From: Alienimonas californiensis
GTDB taxonomy: Bacteria > Planctomycetota > Planctomycetia > Planctomycetales > Planctomycetaceae
Assembly: GCF_007743815.1 (NCBI RefSeq)
Contig: NZ_CP036265.1
Location: 1,452,501-1,516,500 of the forward strand
DNA: 64,000 nucleotides
Reading direction: 5' to 3'
The notes below the pieces were generated by a model. It made no database searches, was not told where the DNA came from, and saw only the letters and a list, made by a program, of their open reading frames with translations. Shown in pieces: positions 53,887-61,908 of the stretch. Made by a program: the position numbers and the translations under genes. Each line of letters opens with the position of its first letter. Position 1 is the stretch's first letter.

Positions 53887-54351
53887 ATGGCCGCCCCGTC
53901 GTTGTCCGAGTCGTTTTCCAATCCGTCCTCCCCGGACCCGCCCGCCGGCCCGCCGGCGTTCGTCCGTCAGTCGCCGGTCGGGTCGGGGCCGTTGCTGGCG
54001 GAGGTGGCGGCGCTGCGGGGGGAGGTGCGGGGGCTGGGGGCGGAGGTCCGCTCGCTGGGGAGCGAGGTGCGGCGTCTGGGCCGCACCGACTGGCCGGCGG
54101 TGCTGACGGCCGGGGGGCTCGCCGCGACCGTGCTGGCCGGGCTGGGGGCCTTGGCGCTGGACCCGCTGAAGGCGGAGGCGGCCCGCATTCGGACCGAGGC
54201 CCACGACCGGGCCGCCGATCACGCCGCCGCGTTGCAGGACGTGCGGGGCGAGGTGCACACATTGGCCGGGGAGATGCGGACCCACGCCGTCGGCGGCCAC
54301 CCCGCCGCCAACGCCCGCCTCGACGCCCTGGAACGCGACCGCCGGCCGTGA
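53887..54351 (+). CDS. Unknown small coiled-coil membrane protein
   Basis: 154 residues. A heptad-rich segment (LLAEVAALRGEVRGLGAEVR, SLGSEVRRLG), a membrane helix (PAVLTAGGLAATVLAGLGAL), then a second coiled coil (EAARIRTEAHDRAADHAAAL, VRGEVHTLAGEMRTH). The shape suggests an oligomeric tail-anchored or spanning protein. No family was recognised. It lies between REP elements. Confidence 0.65.
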   Translation: MAAPSLSESFSNPSSPDPPAGPPAFVRQSPVGSGPLLAEVAALRGEVRGLGAEVRSLGSEVRRLGRTDWPAVLTAGGLAATVLAGLGALALDPLKAEAARIRTEAHDRAADHAAALQDVRGEVHTLAGEMRTHAVGGHPAANARLDALERDRRP

Positions 54352-54356
54352 CGCGT

Positions 54357-54532
54357 TCCCCGCTCTCCCTTATGGGAGAGGGGCCGGGGGTGAGGGTGAG
54401 GCGCGGTTCGCACGCTTCCGCTCTTTGCGGTGAGACGTCGGCTAACGGATGAGCTGGCGGGCCGCTAACGGCAGGCGGGAGTCACTGCCCCCTCACCCCC
54501 GGCCCCTCTCCCCCAAAAGGGGGCGAGGGGGG
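54357..54532. repeat. REPIN-like doublet B (176 bp)
   Basis: A left unit (CGCTCTCCCTTATGGGAGAG, GGGCCGGGGGTGAGGGTG, tail GCGCGGTTCGCACGCTTCCG) and an inverted right unit (CCCCTCACCCCCGGCCCC, CTCTCCCCCAAAAGGGGGCG). Same order and same total length as doublet A; the central segments differ. Confidence 0.8.
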
Positions 54533-54545
54533 TAGGGCGTCGTCC

Positions 54546-57500
54546 TCACCGCCCGGTGGCGACGCGGGCGCCGGGGGCGGGGGGGGCGGTCCACTTCAGC
54601 ACGCGGCCGTCCTCGCCGCCGGTTAGCACGGCGGAGCCGTCCGGGGCGATCGCCACCGCGGTCAGGCCGCCCTCGTGGCCGTCGCCCCCGTTCCGAGACG
54701 CCACGTTCCCGGAGGACGGGCGGTCCAGCGCGAGCAGGCTCTCGGAGACCTCCCAGCCGGCGTCGGCGATCTCCGGACCCGGGATCGGGTCCCAGCCCAC
54801 CGCCGAGCCGTTCCAGTCCCAGATCTGAGCCGCCCCGTCCGCCCCCGCGGAGATCAGCCGGTCCGGCCGATCCGGGGCGAAGGCGACCCCGCGGGCCGCT
54901 CCGCCGCGGCCGCGGAGAGCCACCCGCAGCGAGGTCCAGGTGCCGTTCTTCCCGCCCTCGGCGTTGTCCCCCTCAGCGCCCGGCGGGGCGAAGACCCAGA
55001 CGAAGGGGCCGGCGTCCGTCGCGGCGGCGACGACCAACCGACGGTCGGTCGGGGCGGGGTTCTCCAAGGCGGCGCCGTCGTCGGAGAGCGTCGTCAGCAG
55101 GCCGACGGCGGGCACGGCGAGGTCGTTCACGCCGACGCCCGCCCCGCCGATCTCCGCGACCGCCTCCGCCAGCGCCCGGTCGGGGGCGTTCACGTCCCAC
55201 AGCCGCACGGCGCCGTCGGCGTCGGCGGTGAGGGCCCAACGCTGCCCCTCCGGCCCGGGGACGAACGCCGCCGCGGTGATCGGCGCCGCGTGGGCCGCCA
55301 ACTCGCCGCCCAGGCCCCGCGGGGCGGTGAGGGCGGCGCCGGCCTGTTGGCCGGCGGCCCCGTCGGCCGGCGCTTCGCCGGCCGCGGGGACGAGGGCGTC
55401 GGCGGTGGGGTCGTACTCGTAGAGCCAGGCCCGCCGGCCGGCGGCGACCAGCAGGGTGCGAACGGCCTCCGGCGGGTCGGCCGCCGTTCCGCCGATCGCC
55501 ACCGCCGTGATCGCCGGCCGGGCGACGGCGTGGGCGTCCTGCGGGTTGCCGTCCGCGTCGGTCCCCACGGCGGGGACGGAGCGTTTGAGCAGCGCCGGCA
55601 GGTCGCCGCTCGCCCCCTCGCCGCCGGAGCGGTCCGGTTCGGCGGCGAGCAGTTGGAACGCGCCGCTGGCGTCGCCGGCCAGCAGGAAGTCGCCGGCGGG
55701 GTCGAAGGCGAGGGTCGTCTCGCCGGCCCCGCCGCCCAGGCGGCCGTCCTCCGGGGCGTCCTTGGTCGGGTCCCAGATCGCCACGCCGGCGGGGGTGGAG
55801 AGCAGCAGCACGCCGCCGTCGGCGCTGAACGCCGCCGCCGACACCGCCCCGCCCGCGACCTGCGCCGGCAGCGAGGCGAGCGACCGCGGCGTGCCGTTCG
55901 CGTCGACTTCCAGCACCCGCACGACGGCGTCCGTCCCGGTTCCCACCGTCACGGCCAGTCGCGGTCGCAGGGCGTTCGGGGCGGCGGCGACGGCGAACGC
56001 CCGGGAGCCCAGCGGCAACCGGGCCAACGGGTTGGGCTGATCGGCCCGGAAGATCACCAGGTCCCGCGTGTCCTTGCCGGTCTGCTCCACCACCGCGAAG
56101 CCCGCCGCGGCCCCGAACGCCCCGGCCGGCCAGACGGCCGTCTGGGTGACGATCGGGTTCTCCACGCCGTACCGCAGCCCGATCGCCAGCGGGGCCGGCT
56201 CGGCGTTCTTCGCCCCGCCCTTCTCATCGCCGGCCGCTTCGCCGGTGGGGAGGGCGGCGAGGTCCAGGCCGGTTAGGTCGATCTGGAACAGCCGTTTGTT
56301 GCCGACCAGCGCTGCGGCGCCGGGCAGCGGTTTCACGACCAGCGGGGGGACCTGCCGCTCGCCGGTGTCGCCCAGCAGCCGGGCGGGGCCGGTCGGGTTC
56401 CTGGGGCGTTCCTGCGGGGGAACGTCCTGGGCGTCTTCGAGGAGGAAGGGGTCGGCGGCCCAGAGGCGGCCGTCCTCGCTACCGATCACCAGCGCCGAGA
56501 CGTCCCCGGTGAAGCCCAGCGCCGTGGGGGCGGCGTCGAGGCGGATGCGGCGGATCGGCGCCGGCGGGCCGTCCTGCGGCCAGTGCAGCACCGCCACGGT
56601 GCGGTCGCCGGCGGCGTAGGCCAGCACCACGGAGCCGGCCTGAATCGATTCGCCCAGTTCGTCGGTCATCTGGGCGGCGAGGTCGGCGTCGACCTCGGCC
56701 ACCGCGGCGGCGACGGCCGGCAGCGGGGCCCGGCGGCTGGCGGTCACCAGTTCCCGGGCCGGGGCGAAGCGGCGCACCAGTCCGCGGCGGGGCACGTCCC
56801 ACAGCAGCACGGCGCCGGCGGAGGTCGTCGCCGCCAGGCGCCGGCCGGAGCCGGCCCCGACGCCGCCCCGGCCCAGCCCGGCGGCGCTGAGGGCGGCGTA
56901 GGTGTCGCGGGAGGATTGCAACGTGCCTTCCTCGTAGCGGCCGACGCGGCCGGCGCCGGTCACGACGCGAATCGCCCCGCCGGCGCTCGCCGCCGCCACC
57001 GCGCCCGGGCGGCCGGGGGCGGTGCGGAGGGCGGTGATCGGCTGTTTGAGGTCCAGCAGCGCCCCGCGGGCGCCGGCCCCGGCGCCGGACCCCGCGCCGC
57101 CGGCGGAGTCGTCCGCGGCGACGGCCACGGGGGCGAGGGTCACGTCCGTCAGCCGGTCGGCCTCCCCGCCGGGACCGACGGCCAGCAGGGCGTACCCGCC
57201 GGGGATCGCGGTCAGCGCCACCGCGGAGGGCGGGAGGGCGAAGTCCAGCGTCGCCGGCGACTGCCGGGCCAACCGGCCGGCGGGGTCCGTGGCGTTCGAT
57301 TCGTCCCAGACCAGCGGGGTGAACAGCCCGGCGACGCCCGCGGCGGCCCGGCTGGCGGCGGCCCGACTCGCGGCGTTCCCGCCCCCGTTCCCGTTCGACC
57401 CGTCGCCGACGACGGAGCCGTCGGTCCGCCACAGCCGCACGCGGGCGTCGTCGCCGGCGCTGGCGACCAGCAGGGCCACGCCGCCCTCCGCGGCGGTCGG

Positions 57501-60500
57501 GTCCGGGGCCTTCAACACGTCCAGCGCCCGCACCGGCAGGCCGCGGTCGCCGTCGTGATGCGCCCAGACGGCGAGCGTCTCGATCTCCCGCGGGGAGCGC
57601 GGCGGCGCTCCCGGGCGACCGCGGAGGTCGCGGGGGGGGAGGCCGGTTTCGCGGCGGACGTCCGCGGCGTTCCAGAGGAGGACCCGCCCCTCAGCGCCGC
57701 CGCTGACCACCCGGCCGGCGCCCCAGGGGCCGTCGGGGGCGAACCGCACGCAGGTGGCGCCGTCGGTGAGGGCGCCGGCCGTCGAACCGCTGCGGAAGGT
57801 CGTGTGCCCGCGGAAGGCCCCGGCGTTCTCGGCCGCGACGGCGCCGCCGTTTTCGCTGTCGTTCGTCAGGTTCCACAGCCGCACGACGCCGGCGCCGGAG
57901 CCGACGACCGCGGCCAGGCGGGCGCCGTCGGCGGAGAGGTCCGCGTCCAGCGGGCGTTCGTCGCCGCTCAGACCGATGCGCAACGCCGGCTCGGGCGCCC
58001 CGGCGGTCGGGTTCCAGGCGAACAGGGCGCCGTGCGGGCGGTTGCGTTCGAGGCCCTCGCCGCCGGCCGCTTCCTCGCCCCAGGCCAGCACCAGCGGCCC
58101 GTCCGGCCCGCGGCCGACGCGGACGCCGGCCAGCGCCGACCCCGGCCGCAACGCCCCCAGCCGCCGCGTCGGTTCGAGCGGGGCCTGTTGCTCCTCGGCG
58201 TTCTGTTCAGCGATGTCCCCCAACGCCCAGAGGGCGACGGAGAGCGGTTCGCCCCGCCGGCCGTCGCCGACGGCGGCGAGGAGCGGGCCGTCCGGCGTCT
58301 CGCCCAGCGCCAGCCCGCGGAGGCGGATCAGTTGCGGGTCGCGGAGCAGAATCGGGGCGCCGCCGGGCTCGGCGGGTTCGACCCGAATCACGCCGTCCGC
58401 CCCGGCGATCGCGAAGCGGGAGGCCCGGCCGGAGGTCGGCAGGGCGGCGACGCCGGTGAGGTCCGGCGCCGGGCCGACCGCGTCGTCTTCCCCCGCAGCC
58501 CCCGCGGCGGCGGCGACGGCGTCCCGGGAGCGGGCCAGTTCGGCCCGGAGATAACGGACTTCGAAGCCCTCCGGCTCGGCGGGCGCCGGCGAACCGCCGG
58601 TGGCGACGGGCACGGCACCCTCGGCGGCGGCCGGGGCGGCAGCCGGCGCGGTGCGGTCGAGCGTTTCCAGGGCGTCACGGGCTCCGCCGAGGTCGTCGCG
58701 GCGGCGGTCGTCGGCGGCCCGCACCAGCGAGACGAAACTGCGGTGCTCCGAGACCCGCCGGGCCGCGATCGCCGCCAGCTTCGCCTGCCGTTCGGCCTCG
58801 GCGGCCAGTCGGGCGGCCTCGGCGGCCTCTTCGGCCCGCTTCTGCTCCGCGACGGCGACCAGCTTGGCCGCCTTCTCCGCCGCGGCGCTCTTCTCCGCGG
58901 CCATGGCGGCGGCGATCGCCTTCTTCTCCTGGGCGACGGCGAGTTCCTTCGCTTCTTTCTCCGCGGCGGCGGCGGCGACGGCCTTCTTCTGCTCCATCAG
59001 GGCCAGTTCCTTGGCCTCCTTCTCCGCCATCGCGCTCTTCCTGGCGGCGTCGGCGGCGGCGATCGCCTGCTCCTTGGCCTTCGCCTCGTCCAGACGGGCC
59101 TTCTCCGCGGCCATGGTCGCCTTCTTTTCGGCCTCGGCGGCGGCGAGGGCTTTTTTGGTCGCCTCCTCCGCGGCGACCTTCGCCTCGCGTTCGGCGATGG
59201 CGGCGAGGCGCTCGGCCTCCGCGCTTTTGCGGGCCTCCTCGGCGGCCTTCTCCGCTCGGATCTGCTCCGTCCGGGCCAGCGCCTCGGCCGCCAACGCCTG
59301 CTTGTGGGCGGCGATCGCCGCGTTTTTCTCCTGGACGATCACGTCCTGGGCGGCGATCAGATCCCGGTGGGCCTCCTCCGCCTTCGCCCGCTCCACGTTC
59401 GCCACGCGCGTCTGTTCGACCGCGTCCGCGTACAGGTAGGAGACCGTCGTCAGCCCGATCAGCGTGACCAGCGCCAACGAAATCGCCAGCGTCCGCGTGG
59501 CCCGTTTGCGGCGGTCCAGCTTGTGCTGGGTATCCGTGGCGAGGGTCTTCGCCTCCGCGTTCGCCGGCCAGAGGGCGACGGCGTCGTCGAAGGCGGCGGC
59601 CCCGCGGGCCAGCTCCCCGGCGGCGACCAGCTCCGACCCGCGGGCCGTCAGGCGGCGGCTCTGCCCGTGGGCGCGGTAGTCCCGCACGGCGTCCTGCAAC
59701 GCCTCGACCGATTCGTAGCGGTCGGCGGGGTCGGTCGCCATCGCCTTGCGGGCGACGGCGATCAGTTCGTCGTCCCGGTCGGTCGGGGTGAGGACGTTCT
59801 CCCGGGCGGCCACGCAGCAGGCCAGCGTTTTGTCCAGCCGCACCGGCTCGGAGCGGCCGGCCCGCTTGGCGATCTGGGCGGCGACGCGGTCGTCGCCGGT
59901 GTGCGGGCGCTGGCCGGTGGCGATCTCCCAGAGCATCGCCCCCAGCAGATAAACGTCGACCGCGGCGGTGACGGGGATGTCCGGCTCGTCGATCAGCCGC
60001 ATGCTGGCGAGCTGGTTGTGGCCCTGCTCCGGCGCCATGTAAGCCGGGGAGCCGCCGCCCCGCTGGTTGTCCGCGACCCGCCCCGGGCTGGCGAAGCGGT
60101 CGGTGACGTGGGCCAGGCCCCAGTCCAGCACGAGCACCTGCCCGAAGCCGTCGAGCTGCACGTTCTCCGGCTTGAGGTCGTAGTTGATGACCCCGCGGTG
60201 GTGGGCGAAGGCGACGGCGTCGGCGACCTTCAGCCAGACGTCGAGGTGTTCCTCTTCGCTGAGGGCGCCCTCCTCGCCGGGGGCGAGCTTGAGCGTTTTG
60301 TGCCAGCCCCGCCCGCCGATGACCTTCATCGCGTAGAACAGGTCCCCGCCGGCGTCCCGGCCGAGGTCGTAAACCGGGACGATGTTCGGGTGCTCCAGCT
60401 CGCCGGTGACGACCGCCTCGGTGGCGAGGCGGGCCTTCTGGCGGGCGCTGACGCGGCCCTTCACCTGCTTGAGGGCGACGTCGCGGCCCAGCGAGCGCTG

Positions 60501-61784
60501 CTCCGCCCGGCTGACGACGCCCATCCCGCCTTCGCCCAGCGCCGCGAGCACGGCGTAGTCGCTGCGGGGGTCGGCGGAGGCCGGGTCCCGGGCGATCTGC
60601 CGGGTGGGGACGGTCTCGCTGACGTGCGCGGCGCCCCCGGTCAGCGAGGCGCCGGCGGAGGCCCCCGCGGAACCGCCCGCGGAGCCGCCGGCTGAGTCGC
60701 CTGCCACCGACAGCCCCGTGCCCCCCGCCGTCCGGCCGCTGCCGCCCTCGGCGGTGCCCCCGCCCTTGCTGCTGCCGCCCTTGCTGGTGCCGCCGGGGCC
60801 CGAGCCGCCGGGGCCGGAGCCGTCGGGGCCGCCCGAACTGCTGCCGCCGGGGCCGGTGCCGTCGGCGGTGTCGCCGCCGGCCATCGTCGCCCCGACGGGG
60901 CCCATCTCGCCGGTGGGCACATCGGCGGCGTCGCCGGCCGCGCCGGCCATCTGCCCGGTCGGCACGTCCGCGGCGTCGCCGGCCTGGGTGAGGGACGACG
61001 CCCCGTTCTGGGAGGAGGCTCCGGCGAGGGAGTCGTCGTCGGCGAAGTTGCCGACCGGCCCGTCGGCATTCCCGCCCGCGGTTCCGCCGCCCGCGGTTCC
61101 GGCCGTGGTGTCGCCGCCGATCAACGTCCGGCTGGGCGAGTCCGGCTGTTCGCCGATGAGGGTGCCGCTGGGCGTGTCCGGGGTCCCGCCGATGAGGGTG
61201 CCGCTGGGCGTCTCGGGAACCGGCGGCCGCTGGCCGCGCGGCGGCTTGGCGGGCGGCGTCTGGGGGGGCGGCGTGGAGCCGTCCAGTTCCGGCGGGGGAT
61301 CGCTGAGGAACGTGGCGTCTTCGTCGCCGAGGCTGACGTCCTCGGGCAGATCGTCGTCGAAGTCGTCCAGAACGCTGCCGCCCTCCACGTCGAACGAATC
61401 CCCGTCGTCCAACAGCCCGTCGTCCAACAGCCCGTCGTCCAACAGCCCGTCGTCCGTCAGCCCGTCGTCGGCGTCGGCGTCGAGGCGGGCGGAGATCGTG
61501 GCGGAGATCGAATCCGCGAGGTCCTCCGGGGCGACCGTCTCGGCGTCGGCGCCGCGGGCGACGAGGCCAGCGGGGTTCAGCTTCGACGGATCGAGGAACG
61601 ACCCCAGAATCCGCGGCCCCCCGGACCCCAGGCCCGCGCCCGGTCCCTTCCCCGGCACCATCGGCCGCTTGCCGATCGGCCCGCCAATCGGTCCGTTCGC
61701 TGGGGACCCGGGCGCCGGGGAGCCGGACGCGCCGGCGCCGCCGGGGACGGGGGTGGGGGCGTCGGCGGAGTCGCGGGCGGCCAT
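54546..61784 (-). CDS. Giant Ser/Thr protein kinase with coiled coil and WD40 repeats
   Basis: 2412 residues. The N-terminal 400 are low-complexity with short repeats (DDGLLDDG; three TPSGTLIG-type units). The kinase domain starts near 413 (LAALGEGGMGVVSRAEQ, ALKQVKG). The catalytic loop reads VINYDLKPENV, with His-Arg of HRD replaced by Asn-Tyr while the Asp is kept, and DFG is DWG. One membrane helix lies near 770 (LAISLALVTLIGLTTVSYLY), then an Ala/Lys/Glu-rich coiled coil of about 230 residues, then WD40-type repeats to the end (GGAEGRVLLWNAAD, DADGAVRLWDVN, GADGAAQIWDWNG). This layout is typical of planctomycete receptor-like kinases; the signal sensed is unknown. Confidence 0.92.
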   Translation of the reverse strand: MAARDSADAPTPVPGGAGASGSPAPGSPANGPIGGPIGKRPMVPGKGPGAGLGSGGPRILGSFLDPSKLNPAGLVARGADAETVAPEDLADSISATISARLDADADDGLTDDGLLDDGLLDDGLLDDGDSFDVEGGSVLDDFDDDLPEDVSLGDEDATFLSDPPPELDGSTPPPQTPPAKPPRGQRPPVPETPSGTLIGGTPDTPSGTLIGEQPDSPSRTLIGGDTTAGTAGGGTAGGNADGPVGNFADDDSLAGASSQNGASSLTQAGDAADVPTGQMAGAAGDAADVPTGEMGPVGATMAGGDTADGTGPGGSSSGGPDGSGPGGSGPGGTSKGGSSKGGGTAEGGSGRTAGGTGLSVAGDSAGGSAGGSAGASAGASLTGGAAHVSETVPTRQIARDPASADPRSDYAVLAALGEGGMGVVSRAEQRSLGRDVALKQVKGRVSARQKARLATEAVVTGELEHPNIVPVYDLGRDAGGDLFYAMKVIGGRGWHKTLKLAPGEEGALSEEEHLDVWLKVADAVAFAHHRGVINYDLKPENVQLDGFGQVLVLDWGLAHVTDRFASPGRVADNQRGGGSPAYMAPEQGHNQLASMRLIDEPDIPVTAAVDVYLLGAMLWEIATGQRPHTGDDRVAAQIAKRAGRSEPVRLDKTLACCVAARENVLTPTDRDDELIAVARKAMATDPADRYESVEALQDAVRDYRAHGQSRRLTARGSELVAAGELARGAAAFDDAVALWPANAEAKTLATDTQHKLDRRKRATRTLAISLALVTLIGLTTVSYLYADAVEQTRVANVERAKAEEAHRDLIAAQDVIVQEKNAAIAAHKQALAAEALARTEQIRAEKAAEEARKSAEAERLAAIAEREAKVAAEEATKKALAAAEAEKKATMAAEKARLDEAKAKEQAIAAADAARKSAMAEKEAKELALMEQKKAVAAAAAEKEAKELAVAQEKKAIAAAMAAEKSAAAEKAAKLVAVAEQKRAEEAAEAARLAAEAERQAKLAAIAARRVSEHRSFVSLVRAADDRRRDDLGGARDALETLDRTAPAAAPAAAEGAVPVATGGSPAPAEPEGFEVRYLRAELARSRDAVAAAAGAAGEDDAVGPAPDLTGVAALPTSGRASRFAIAGADGVIRVEPAEPGGAPILLRDPQLIRLRGLALGETPDGPLLAAVGDGRRGEPLSVALWALGDIAEQNAEEQQAPLEPTRRLGALRPGSALAGVRVGRGPDGPLVLAWGEEAAGGEGLERNRPHGALFAWNPTAGAPEPALRIGLSGDERPLDADLSADGARLAAVVGSGAGVVRLWNLTNDSENGGAVAAENAGAFRGHTTFRSGSTAGALTDGATCVRFAPDGPWGAGRVVSGGAEGRVLLWNAADVRRETGLPPRDLRGRPGAPPRSPREIETLAVWAHHDGDRGLPVRALDVLKAPDPTAAEGGVALLVASAGDDARVRLWRTDGSVVGDGSNGNGGGNAASRAAASRAAAGVAGLFTPLVWDESNATDPAGRLARQSPATLDFALPPSAVALTAIPGGYALLAVGPGGEADRLTDVTLAPVAVAADDSAGGAGSGAGAGARGALLDLKQPITALRTAPGRPGAVAAASAGGAIRVVTGAGRVGRYEEGTLQSSRDTYAALSAAGLGRGGVGAGSGRRLAATTSAGAVLLWDVPRRGLVRRFAPARELVTASRRAPLPAVAAAVAEVDADLAAQMTDELGESIQAGSVVLAYAAGDRTVAVLHWPQDGPPAPIRRIRLDAAPTALGFTGDVSALVIGSEDGRLWAADPFLLEDAQDVPPQERPRNPTGPARLLGDTGERQVPPLVVKPLPGAAALVGNKRLFQIDLTGLDLAALPTGEAAGDEKGGAKNAEPAPLAIGLRYGVENPIVTQTAVWPAGAFGAAAGFAVVEQTGKDTRDLVIFRADQPNPLARLPLGSRAFAVAAAPNALRPRLAVTVGTGTDAVVRVLEVDANGTPRSLASLPAQVAGGAVSAAAFSADGGVLLLSTPAGVAIWDPTKDAPEDGRLGGGAGETTLAFDPAGDFLLAGDASGAFQLLAAEPDRSGGEGASGDLPALLKRSVPAVGTDADGNPQDAHAVARPAITAVAIGGTAADPPEAVRTLLVAAGRRAWLYEYDPTADALVPAAGEAPADGAAGQQAGAALTAPRGLGGELAAHAAPITAAAFVPGPEGQRWALTADADGAVRLWDVNAPDRALAEAVAEIGGAGVGVNDLAVPAVGLLTTLSDDGAALENPAPTDRRLVVAAATDAGPFVWVFAPPGAEGDNAEGGKNGTWTSLRVALRGRGGAARGVAFAPDRPDRLISAGADGAAQIWDWNGSAVGWDPIPGPEIADAGWEVSESLLALDRPSSGNVASRNGGDGHEGGLTAVAIAPDGSAVLTGGEDGRVLKWTAPPAPGARVATGR

Positions 61785-61908
61785 CAGCGGGGGGCGGGGC
61801 GAAGGAGCGCGAACGGAGGGGCGGGACGACCGGCGACCGGCGAAACGAACGGCGGAACCGGGAGCCGTCCGCGGGTCGGGGGGAACCGTCCGCGGGCGGG
61901 CGGAGCCG

